From Parolsenella massiliensis (lineage in GTDB: Bacteria > Actinomycetota > Coriobacteriia > Coriobacteriales > Atopobiaceae): a stretch of DNA of 64,000 bases. Shown here in pieces: positions 18,448-25,486 of this stretch. The notes beneath the pieces were generated by a model, which was given only the letters and a program-made list of their open reading frames with translations, was not told the DNA's origin and searched no databases. Numbering within the stretch: position 1 is the first letter of the stretch; every line of letters starts with the position of its first letter. The stretch spans positions 1,605,985-1,669,984 of the forward strand of contig NZ_LT671675.1 of assembly GCF_900143685.1 (NCBI RefSeq), written 5' to 3'. The position numbers and the translations under genes are program-made.

Positions 18448-18860
18448 CCTTGGGCGTGCACGTACCACACTCCGCCAACGGAGCACAGCGCCGCGACCAC
18501 GCTCACCGGCGTCCCTCCCATGATCACGCATGAGCACACCGCCGCGACGAGTATGCCGATCGCGATGCAGAACCGCGCCAGCGTAACGGTCATGCGATAT
18601 GACGACGCATATTGCACGTATGCCGCACTGACCGCGCAGATCACCGCGGACAGGAACACCACCAGTGGAATCGCGCGGGTCATCGACGGCTGCCTGATCA
18701 GGCGGACGAGCACGGGCCCCAATGCCAGCGATGCCGCCATGACGCAGGCCATCGATCCGGCATAATCCACACTGTGATGCCAGGTCAGACGTGCCAGTAC
18801 CACGGCGGAACGGCATAGCACGGCCATCAACGCCACGATGACGACGAGGACGAGCGCCAA
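18426..18860 (-). CDS. Hypothetical membrane protein (possibly a frameshifted C-terminal part)
   Basis: The 144-residue product is very hydrophobic with about four membrane segments, for example ALVLVVIVALMAVL near the N-terminus and LVAAVCSCVIMG further on. It ends in FGAVPI within the left 35-bp repeat. The only available start is TTG at 18860, and the frame stays open upstream, so it may be the rest of the gene at 18904-19056 after a frameshift. I do not recognise the family. It is less GC-rich than the chromosome around it and belongs to the inserted segment. Confidence 0.5.
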   Translation of the reverse strand: MALVLVVIVALMAVLCRSAVVLARLTWHHSVDYAGSMACVMAASLALGPVLVRLIRQPSMTRAIPLVVFLSAVICAVSAAYVQYASSYRMTVTLARFCIAIGILVAAVCSCVIMGGTPVSVVAALCSVGGVWYVHAQGFGAVPI

Positions 18861-18903
18861 AATCAGCGGGTACTGGGTTGCCGGGAAAGGAGAAGCCCGT
18901 GGA

Positions 18904-19056
18904 TTAAGAACGGGCGGACGACAATGGTGATTCCGAAGGCCATGCGAGGGAGACGAATCCCAGCGCCGCGAGCGCCACGCAGCTTGCGCCCGCGCAACCC
19001 CATGCCACGGGCTCGCTGATGCGGCCGCGATTGTGGGGGTCCGCTGGCACCGTCAT
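18904..19056 (-). CDS. Small hydrophobic ORF, possible N-terminal part of a split gene
   Basis: A 50-codon frame starts at the ATG at 19056 just after GGGAAGGG. It encodes a short polar start, MTVPADPHNRGRISEP, followed by one membrane segment (CVALAALGFVSLAWP). It stops at 18904, while a second frame continues with more membrane segments. This suggests one membrane protein broken by a frameshift, or two small membrane proteins. No family is recognised. Confidence 0.4.
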   Translation of the reverse strand: MTVPADPHNRGRISEPVAWGCAGASCVALAALGFVSLAWPSESPLSSARS

Positions 19057-19159
19057 TCACCCTTCCCTGTCAGTCTCTTGCCACCCACGATACTCGGTGA
19101 CACGAAACATGCACCACATGGTCATATTGGCCGGATGCCGTGCAGGAACCGCGCGCACC

Positions 19160-19990
19160 TCACGCGAGGATGTAGTTCGCGCGGCGCGGGTCGCCCGGCA
19201 GCGGGAAACGCGGGTCGCACTGGTCCGGCCATGTCACCGCGCCCGCGTACGGTGCCGGAACCTCACGACGCAGCTGGTCATAGTAAGCCTTGTACGCGCG
19301 GAACAGCTCCAGCTCCTCGACGGCGGAGACAGCGCCGACCGTATGACGGAAATCCAGGTCACGGCTCTCCCGCATCCAGTACAGGATGTTCACCCACACG
19401 TGCAGATACCCTCCCCACACGATGTAGCCCGGTTTCATGCGGAAGGAATTCATCAGACTCACCATCGTCTCGGACGGGCGCCCATTGTACGGCGGCATGA
19501 ACGCCGGGTCGTCCACATGGCCCAACGAGCACGTCGAAAACGCCGTGAAAACCTTGTCAGTGGTCAGCGGGAACGGGGCACGCAGCACATGCAACACGGC
19601 ATCACGCCTATTGGGAAGCTTGCGCACGGGACGGTAGTACGTCATATATCGGGAGGAGCTGTCGTTATTGATGGAGCTCATGTCGTCAAGAATAATCCAT
19701 CCGTCACGCCAGCAAAAGGAGACGGGCCAATAACTTGCCGCCCACGGGATTCTCGGCTTAAGTAGCGTACCGCCGAGGTCACGCCGCGCAGGAGCATCCA
19801 GACCTGATACCGCAGTCCAGAACAAAGCCAACGGAAGATCGAACTCCGCGCGGGGATGCGTACCGGAACCCTTACGAACCATCCCCGGAATTATGCTGAA
19901 CCTGCTGTCCGACCAACCCCGATTCGCCCAATGCAAAGGATTGGACGCGGGATCGTTCATCCGACGAGCCTCACGCAAACCCTCGAACAC
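19160..19990 (-). CDS. Hypothetical protein in the inserted segment
   Basis: The 276-residue protein is Trp/Tyr/Arg-rich and soluble-looking, with segments such as NPLHWANRGWSDSRFSIIPG and PWAASYWPVSFCWRDGW. The frame is long, has a GTG start at 19990 behind AGGAGG, and continues the leftward gene order of the inserted segment. I recognise no domain, catalytic motif or signal peptide. Its base composition is lower in GC than the flanking chromosome, in keeping with transfer from another host. Role unknown. Confidence 0.6.
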   Translation of the reverse strand: MFEGLREARRMNDPASNPLHWANRGWSDSRFSIIPGMVRKGSGTHPRAEFDLPLALFWTAVSGLDAPARRDLGGTLLKPRIPWAASYWPVSFCWRDGWIILDDMSSINNDSSSRYMTYYRPVRKLPNRRDAVLHVLRAPFPLTTDKVFTAFSTCSLGHVDDPAFMPPYNGRPSETMVSLMNSFRMKPGYIVWGGYLHVWVNILYWMRESRDLDFRHTVGAVSAVEELELFRAYKAYYDQLRREVPAPYAGAVTWPDQCDPRFPLPGDPRRANYILA

Positions 19991-20014
19991 CGCGAGAAAC
20001 CTCCTGCCACCGCG

Positions 20015-20357
20015 TCACCGATCTTCGTTAATCCGCTCGTTGAGTTCATCCATCTTGCGAAGCTCCGCTCCCAACACGCTGTTGTCGTCATGTCGGGCTT
20101 CTTCCATGGCCTGTTTCAGCTTCCTCATGGTCTTCACCATTCCGGCGCGAACCTCACGAGCCTCAGGCGATTTATCTATTCCTGAGATGATATCGTTTTC
20201 GGTGGTTTGGCGCATGTCGATCCACTGCTGCAGAATCTGCCAAGCCTTGCCGGATTCACCTTTGCGACGGCGTTCCTCCAATTGTGATGAAATGCGAGCG
20301 TTCTCTTTATCCGTCTCCTTTTTTATTTCCGCTACTTCAGCACGAGCCTTGGCTCGT
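20015..20357 (-). pseudogene. 5'-truncated coiled-coil gene
   Basis: The frame ends at 20015 and is open up to the right 35-bp repeat but has no ATG. The first usable codon is TTG at 20281, preceded in frame by Lys/Glu-rich sequence such as AEVAEIKKETDKENARISSQ. The product is a highly charged helix or coiled coil with LQQWIDMRQTTENDIISGID in the middle. The upstream part was probably lost at the junction at 20358. It precedes the 276-residue gene by 24 bases, so both came in together. Confidence 0.5.
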
Positions 20358-20392
20358 TTGATTACCAGTCAGATCGGCACTGCTCCAAAATC
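20358..20392. repeat. 35-bp direct repeat, right copy
   Basis: This is the partner of 18413-18447 with one mismatch. On the minus strand it encodes SDFGAVPI and a TGA stop. It marks the junction between the transposase-bearing right part of the IS and the inserted segment. Confidence 0.75.
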
Positions 20393-20453
20393 AGACTGTT
20401 GTCTCACCACGCCTCCAGCTCCAGCGGATTCCCAAAGCCAGAAAACACCAATC

Positions 20454-20867
20454 TCATAGAATAAGTAGCCCTTCTAACGAGGGCGAAAATGCGGAAAGGC
20501 ACTCGATGAGGCGGTGGCGCATGGCGTAGGCGGTCTTTAGGCAGACACGGCAGCGCCTCGCGCATTCACGCAGGGGAAGCATGAGCACGAAGCACTCGGC
20601 GTAGGCCATCCAGGTCTCCCTCGGGAGCTTGCTCGTCCCCAGGATGCGCTCGCTGCCCATGCCGGAGGTCCTGCCGCGGCCACGGTAGAGGTAGCGCTAC
20701 TTGCTGTTCTTTGATTTGCCCTTCTTCGCGACCGCGACGGACCCGCAGTGCGGGCAGCATTCGACTTCGTAGGCAGAGCCGGCCGCCTCCTCGAACGCCG
20801 CCGCGCGGATCACGTCCCCGACGGATTCGATCGCGCGACGGCGCTCCGCCCTGCTCAGCTCCTCCAT
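20454..20867 (-). pseudogene. Transposase remnant with zinc ribbon
   Basis: Read leftwards from the ATG at 20867, the frame encodes MEELSRAERRRAIESVGD and a zinc-ribbon start CCPHCGSVAVAKKGKSK. It then hits an in-frame TAG at 20697-20699, where a Gln codon would be expected. The same frame continues with TSKLPRETWMAYAECFVLML and AYAMRHRLIECL before ending at 20454, far short of a full transposase. The DDE catalytic core is missing. The style resembles IS1595-type transposases. It lies 98 bases inside the right inverted repeat and is certainly inactive. Confidence 0.7.
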
Positions 20868-20994
20868 GTTCCGCTTGAAGGTGATTACCAGGTCTTCGGC
20901 GTTCGTTCTGCCCCATCGTCGTGCGTCTCCAGGGCTAACGATATGGCACCGTGGGGACACGTGTATGTCAATCCTGGTCCAACAGAGCCTACTT

Positions 20995-21621
20995 TTAAGC
21001 AGCAAGCTTCTCGCCGTTGAAAGACATGGCCGGGATGCGGATGGTGGAGGCGCCCAGGGAGAGGAGACGGGTGGGGTCCTCGTTGGGGTTGAAGACCTGG
21101 ATGGGGAGGTTGCCGCGGGCCTCGCCGACGGCGGCGGCGAGCTGGATGGCGCTCGCGTCTACGAGGACGAGGGCATTGACGCTCGTGCGCATGACGGCGC
21201 GCACAGTCTGGCGGACGTCCTTCTCGGCCATGCCGGAGGCATCCACGACGACGTTGGCGAGGGCGCCGTGGGCGTGGCAGAGCTGGGTCACGCGGCGCAG
21301 CTGGCCTGCGAGCCAGGCCTCGTCGCCGAGAAGGGAATGCTCAACGGGAATGTCGAGCTCGTCGGCGCCCGTTTCGGACAGCATAAGGCCCGCGTGCATG
21401 AGCAGCGAGTTGTCCGGCCAGCCGAGCACCTGGCTGCACGAGACGGCAACGTGGCAGCGCCCCTGCGCAGCCGTGCGGGCCGCAGGCGCAAGGCTGGAAG
21501 CCACGTGCACGCAGCGGCATCCCTCGCCCATCGCGGCGCGCAGCACCTCGGCGGCGTCCACCGGCGCCGTCTCCTCGGAAATCATGACGTCCACATGCTC
21601 GGAAAGCTCGTTTGCACCCAT
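20995..21621 (-). CDS. DeoC-like aldolase-fold protein lacking catalytic lysines
   Basis: The 208-residue protein follows the deoxyribose-phosphate aldolase fold. RCVHVASSLAPAARTAAQGR matches the second strand-helix, and ETGADELDIP corresponds to the GADE-D segment with its Asp. However, the strand that should carry the Schiff-base Lys reads NALVLVDASA, and the later Lys region reads PIQVFNPNEDP. Both active-site lysines of DeoC therefore appear absent. It may be a regulator-associated binding protein or have other chemistry. The ATG at 21621 has AAGGAG upstream. It diverges from two GntR genes and has a palindromic operator in its promoter. A mobile element sits just after its stop codon. 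Confidence 0.65.
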   Translation of the reverse strand: MGANELSEHVDVMISEETAPVDAAEVLRAAMGEGCRCVHVASSLAPAARTAAQGRCHVAVSCSQVLGWPDNSLLMHAGLMLSETGADELDIPVEHSLLGDEAWLAGQLRRVTQLCHAHGALANVVVDASGMAEKDVRQTVRAVMRTSVNALVLVDASAIQLAAAVGEARGNLPIQVFNPNEDPTRLLSLGASTIRIPAMSFNGEKLAA

Positions 21622-21641
21622 GTCTGCTCCTTCTCGCGATT

Positions 21642-21660
21642 TGTATGATTCGCTCATACA
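21642..21660. promoter_or_regulatory. Palindromic operator, probable GntR site
   Basis: TGTATGATTCGCTCATACA has perfect 7-bp arms around a 5-base spacer. It sits 21 bases upstream of the DeoC-like start. Half-site-like sequences (GTATGATACAAAG near 21733 and GCATACAAAGG near 21757) lie before the first GntR gene. This suits control of both directions by one or both GntR proteins. Confidence 0.6.
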
Positions 21661-21780
21661 TTTCTCTTGCACACCGTCAGATTAGGGCGGGCCGTTGGCT
21701 GAATGGGCGCATTTGGCTCAAATGTACTTGCCGTATGATACAAAGCAGACATTTAGGCATACAAAGGGATGGGGAGCACC

Positions 21781-22572
21781 ATGGACGTCCTTGCCGCCAT
21801 ATCGGCAGAGCCGCTCGACCATTCGTCGGCAACACCCCTCTACCGCCAGCTCAAGCACCGGTTCCTGCAGCTCATCGCCACCGGCACGCTCGACGAGCAC
21901 ACGCCCCTGCCCACCGAGCACGCCCTATGCGCAGCGTTTGGCCTCTCGCGCTCCACGGTCCGCCACTGCCTCAAGGACCTCGCGGACGAGGGCTACGTTA
22001 ACCGCCACCGTGGCCAGGGAACGTACGTCTCGGAGCCCGAGAGCCGCGGGGGCCTCGATAGGCTGTACATGAGAGCAAGTACCTCGAGCAACTTCGAACG
22101 CAAGGGAGCCGCGGCAAGCTCTCGCTACCTCGGGCTCCGCAAGGTCGCGGCGAACGGCGCCACGGCGCGTAGCCTCGAGGTCGAGGAGGGCGAGCCACTC
22201 TGGGAGATCAACCGCCTACGCCTCGCGGACGGCAAGGTCATCGTGCACGAGCTTGCGTTCGTGCCCGTAAGCGCACTGCCCGAGCTCTCGGCCGGGGACC
22301 TCGAGGGAACGTCCATCTACGTCCGCATCGCGGAGAGCTCGATGGCACTGCCCGAGCGCACGGAGGAGAAGATCGAGGGGATCGCGCTCGACAAGCATGA
22401 GGCCAAGCTGCTCGAGACCAGGCCCGGGGCCCCAGGCCTGCGCATCATCGCACGCTCCATCGACACGCAGGGCCATCCCTTCGAGGCAAGCGTGGGCATT
22501 GCGCGCGCAGACCGCTACCACCTCGAGGTCACCTACACCACCCGCGGCATCGACTTCGCCAAGACCATCTAG
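21781..22572 (+). CDS. GntR-family regulator with UTRA domain, first of a tandem pair
   Basis: The 263-residue protein has an N-terminal winged helix of the GntR/HutC type (PLYRQLKHRFLQLI, then LSRSTVRHCLKDLADEGYV and RHRGQGTYV). It also has a C-terminal UTRA effector domain (EGEPLWEINRLRLADG onward). It would repress nearby genes and release DNA on binding a sugar phosphate or related ligand. The ATG at 21781 has GGGGAG upstream. It diverges from the DeoC-like gene, with an operator between, and is followed nine bases later by a close paralogue. Confidence 0.9.
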   Translation: MDVLAAISAEPLDHSSATPLYRQLKHRFLQLIATGTLDEHTPLPTEHALCAAFGLSRSTVRHCLKDLADEGYVNRHRGQGTYVSEPESRGGLDRLYMRASTSSNFERKGAAASSRYLGLRKVAANGATARSLEVEEGEPLWEINRLRLADGKVIVHELAFVPVSALPELSAGDLEGTSIYVRIAESSMALPERTEEKIEGIALDKHEAKLLETRPGAPGLRIIARSIDTQGHPFEASVGIARADRYHLEVTYTTRGIDFAKTI

Positions 22573-22581
22573 GAGACCAGC

Positions 22582-23373
22582 ATGGACGTTCTCGAGACGC
22601 TCTCCGCAAGCCCCCTTAACCATGATTCCGCCACGCCGCTGTATCGCCAGCTCAAGCACCGCATCCTGCAACTCATCGCCACCGGTGCTCTGGACAAGGC
22701 CACGCCCCTGCCAACCGAGACGCAGCTGTGCGAGGCGCTGGGGCTCTCCCGCGCCACGGTACGCCGCTGCTTCAAGGACCTCGTCAACGAGGGGTACGTG
22801 CGGCGCCGGCGCGGCCAGGGCACGTTCGTGAACGCCGGCGAGCGCAGCGTGGGGCTGGGCACGCTCTACCTCAGGGCCAGCACGTCGGGCAACCTCAAGC
22901 GCAGCGGCGCCGACGTGACCTCGAGGTTCCTCGGGCTGAGAAGGACCGAGGCCACCGCCGTCACGGCACGCAGCCTTGAGGTCGAGGAGGGCGAGCCGCT
23001 CTGGGAGGTCAACCGCCTGAGGCTCGCGAACGGCCGGGCAGTCATCCACGAGCTCGCGTTCTGCCCGGTGGGCGCACTTCCCCACCTCGAGGAGGAAGAC
23101 CTGCTCCACACGTCCATCTACACGCGCATCGCGGAGAGCACCAACTCCCTGCCCGAGCGCACCGAGGAGCGCATCGAGGCCATCATGCTCGACCGCCACG
23201 AGGCGCGCCTTCTCGAGACGGACGCAGGAACCCCCGGCGTTCGCGTGTTCACCCGTGCGCTCGACATCACCGGCAAGCCGCTGCTCGCAAGCATTGGCGT
23301 CGCGCGGGCCGACCGCTTTCATCTCGAAGTCGCCTACACGAGCAACGGAATCGACTTCTCAAAGACGATCTGA
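22582..23373 (+). CDS. GntR-family regulator with UTRA domain, second of a tandem pair
   Basis: This is the same length (263 residues) as the preceding gene and similar from end to end. Both begin MDVL, share ATPLYRQLKHR and LEVEEGEPLWE, and both end GIDF-KTI. It is a clear tandem duplication that has diverged. Differences in the recognition helix (RHCLKDLADEGYVNRHRGQG against RRCFKDLVNEGYVRRRRGQG) are small, so the operators may overlap while effectors differ. A family A hairpin repeat and the lactate dehydrogenase operon lie immediately downstream in the opposite direction. Confidence 0.9.
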   Translation: MDVLETLSASPLNHDSATPLYRQLKHRILQLIATGALDKATPLPTETQLCEALGLSRATVRRCFKDLVNEGYVRRRRGQGTFVNAGERSVGLGTLYLRASTSGNLKRSGADVTSRFLGLRRTEATAVTARSLEVEEGEPLWEVNRLRLANGRAVIHELAFCPVGALPHLEEEDLLHTSIYTRIAESTNSLPERTEERIEAIMLDRHEARLLETDAGTPGVRVFTRALDITGKPLLASIGVARADRFHLEVAYTSNGIDFSKTI

Positions 23374-23388
23374 GGGCCTCACGGAGAT

Positions 23389-23468
23389 GGCGCCGGGGAT
23401 AAGGCGTTCGCTCGGACATATCGCTGCGCAATCTCCCTTAGCCTCGCTCGCGCCTTATCCCCGGCGCC
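23389..23468. repeat. Variable-stem hairpin repeat, family A copy 2
   Basis: GGCGCCGGGGATAAGGCG (23389-23406) is a perfect 18-bp complement of 23451-23468. The 44-base loop (TTCGCTCGGACATATCGC, then TGCGCAATCTCCCTTAGCC) is nearly the same as at 17885-17930, but the stem is unrelated in sequence. It sits between convergent gntR and etfA and may end both transcripts. Confidence 0.75.
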
Positions 23469-23504
23469 CTTGCGGAACTCGATACTAGCCGGAGGATCTA
23501 ATCC

Positions 23505-24707
23505 CTAGCTTTCCAGTCGGTCGATGAGCTCGTCGACCACGGTCATGCAATCGCCCACCACCTTGTAGTTGGCGGCGCCAAAGATGGGGGCGTCGGGGTC
23601 CTCGTTCACGGCGACGATGGTCTCGGCGCCGGAGATGCCCGCGAGGTGCTGAATGGCACCGGACACGCCCAGGCTCACGAGCAGGCGCGGCGCCACCGAG
23701 ACGCCCGTCTGGCCCACCTGGTGCGAGTAGTCGAGCCATCCCGCCTCCACGATGGGCCTCGTGCAGCCAATCTCGCACGAGCAGCCCAGGCGCTGGCCGA
23801 GAAGCTCTGCCAGCCGCTCCACGCGCGCAAGCGCCTTCTTGCCGCCGATGCCGCGACCCACCACCACGAGGGCCTCCGCGTCCGTGATCGAGGCGCCATC
23901 GCCTGCCTTCTCGCGAGAGAGCACGTGGACGCGCCCGTAGACCGCCGCGTCAAGCAGCACGTCGGTCACGGGAAGCTCGCCCACCTCGCGAGGCTCAGGC
24001 GCCGGGAAGATTCCCGGGCGCACGGTGGCCATCTGGGGACGGTTGTTCGGGCACACGATCGTGGCCATGAGGTTGCCGCCAAAGGCCGGGCGCGTCTGCT
24101 GGAGCAGGCCCGTCTCGCGGTCCATCTCGAGAATCGTGCAGTCGGCCGTGAGGCCCGTCTGCAGCGTCACGGCGACGCGCGGCGCGAGCTCGCGGCCAAA
24201 GTTCGTGGCGCCGTAGAGGATGACCTCGGGCTTTCGCTCAAGCGCAAGGGCGCACAGCCAGGCGGCGAAGCACTCGACGTCCGTGTGCGCCAGGCGGTCG
24301 TCGCACGTGCGCAGCACTTCGTCGGCACCGGCGGCCACGAGGGCACGCGCGTTAACGTCGTCCGCATCGGAGTGTTCACCCAAAAGGGCCACGAGCCTGC
24401 AGCCGCGCGCGTCCGCCAGCTCGCGCGCCTTGCCCACGAGCTCAAGGGCCACGCCCAGCACGGCTCCGTCGGACCCCACCTGCGAGAACACCCAGACGTC
24501 GTGGTAGCCCGACGTATCGGCGCCAGGCTCGTCGCGCTCGATGGCGAGCGCCCCCACCGGGCACGCGTCCACGCACATGCCGCAGCTCACGCAGCCGTCC
24601 AGCACACGGGCGCGACGGTCAACCACCTCGATGCCGCCACTTGCGCACACGCGCTCGCAGCGACGGCATCCCACGCACTTCTCGGCGTCGACAACAAGTC
24701 CGCTCAT
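23505..24707 (-). CDS. etfA: Electron transfer flavoprotein alpha subunit with N-terminal ferredoxin domain (LctC-like)
   Basis: The 400-residue protein has two [4Fe-4S] motifs at residues 11-60 (CVGCRRCERVCASGG and CVSCGMCVDACPVGAL). These are followed by an EtfA body with the C-terminal FAD domain (SVAPRLLVSLGVSGAIQHLA and VNEDPDAPIFGAANY). An EtfA with a fused ferredoxin domain is the hallmark of bifurcating complexes such as LctC of Acetobacterium woodii. It overlaps etfB by four bases (ATGA) and closes the operon lctD-etfB-etfA. Predicted role: shuttle electrons between NADH, ferredoxin and the FAD dehydrogenase. Confidence 0.9.
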   Translation of the reverse strand: MSGLVVDAEKCVGCRRCERVCASGGIEVVDRRARVLDGCVSCGMCVDACPVGALAIERDEPGADTSGYHDVWVFSQVGSDGAVLGVALELVGKARELADARGCRLVALLGEHSDADDVNARALVAAGADEVLRTCDDRLAHTDVECFAAWLCALALERKPEVILYGATNFGRELAPRVAVTLQTGLTADCTILEMDRETGLLQQTRPAFGGNLMATIVCPNNRPQMATVRPGIFPAPEPREVGELPVTDVLLDAAVYGRVHVLSREKAGDGASITDAEALVVVGRGIGGKKALARVERLAELLGQRLGCSCEIGCTRPIVEAGWLDYSHQVGQTGVSVAPRLLVSLGVSGAIQHLAGISGAETIVAVNEDPDAPIFGAANYKVVGDCMTVVDELIDRLES

Positions 24708-25486
24708 CGCGCGACCTCCTCAAACAGCCCAAGCAGCGCCGCGGCCTGCTCGGCCGGCGTGCCCGAAATCGTCACGGCCTCGCTGCTCCGCTCGGGAACG
24801 AACGAGCGCACCACCTGCGTGGGCGAGCCGGCAAGCCCGCAGCATGCGGGGTCGGCCCCGAGCTTGGCCGCGTCGATCACGCGCACCTCGGCGTCGGCCG
24901 CCGCGCGCACGCCCGCGATGCTCGGCATCCGCAGCGTCGCCACGTCCTTCGTCACGGTGAGCACGGCCGGGAGCGGCACCTCGACCACCTCGGAGCCCTC
25001 GTCGGTGTCGTGGCGAACCACAACGCGGTGGTCGCTCGCCTCGAGCACCTCGGACACGCTCGTGACGCACGGGACGCCGAGAATGCCACCGAGCTCGGGG
25101 CCAATCTGGGCGGTGTCGCCGTCAACGGCCATCTTGCCGCACAGCACGAGGTCGGCGTCTCCCAGCTCGTCGAGGCCCATGGAGAGCGCGTAGGACGTCG
25201 CGAGGGTGTCCGCGCCGGCAAACGCGCGGTCGGAGAGCAGAAGTGCGTCGTCGGCCCCACGCGCGATGGCGTCGCGGAGCAGCCGGCACGTGTCCGGGAT
25301 GCCCATGGACAGCACGGAAACGCGCCCGGCGAGCTCGTCCTTTAGGGCGAGCGCCACCTCGAGCGCCGCCGTGTCGAACGGGTTGGCGACGGACTGCCTG
25401 CCGTCGCGCACGATCGTGTTGGTCTTGGGGTCCATGCGGACCTCGGTGGTGGAGGGAACCGCCTTCATGCAGACGATGGTCCTCAT
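24704..25486 (-). CDS. etfB: Electron transfer flavoprotein beta subunit (LctB-like)
   Basis: The 260-residue protein begins MRTIVCMKAVPSTTEVRMDP and has the conserved EtfB segments NPFDTAALEVALALKDE, LLLSDRAFAGADTLATSYAL and LVLCGKMAVDGDTAQIGPEL. In bifurcating ETFs this subunit binds the flavin that splits electrons and the NAD. It shares ATGA overlaps with lctD upstream and etfA downstream, indicating coupled translation and equal stoichiometry. Confidence 0.92.
   Translation of the reverse strand: MRTIVCMKAVPSTTEVRMDPKTNTIVRDGRQSVANPFDTAALEVALALKDELAGRVSVLSMGIPDTCRLLRDAIARGADDALLLSDRAFAGADTLATSYALSMGLDELGDADLVLCGKMAVDGDTAQIGPELGGILGVPCVTSVSEVLEASDHRVVVRHDTDEGSEVVEVPLPAVLTVTKDVATLRMPSIAGVRAAADAEVRVIDAAKLGADPACCGLAGSPTQVVRSFVPERSSEAVTISGTPAEQAAALLGLFEEVAR

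Larger units (their letters stand above)
18055..20990 (-). mobile_element. IS-like element with 26-bp inverted ends, split by a foreign segment
   Basis: The ends at 18055-18080 (starting AGGCTCTGTTAGACC) and 20965-20990 are inverted repeats matching at 25 of 26 positions. They are flanked by the direct repeat ACTTTT at 18049-18054 and 20991-20996, as expected for a target-site duplication. Outer parts (18055-18412 and 20393-20990) total about 1 kb, a normal IS size. They contain a zinc-ribbon transposase remnant read leftwards, and possibly its C-terminal end near 18349-18412. A 1.9-kb segment bounded by 35-bp direct repeats interrupts it. The insertion lies just beyond the stop codon of the DeoC-like gene. 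IS1595-like affiliation is a guess from the transposase style. Confidence 0.75.

Noticed and set aside
17865-23468. CRISPR or tandem repeat array
   Set aside because: The repeats are isolated palindromes kilobases apart with no spacers, and no cas genes are present.
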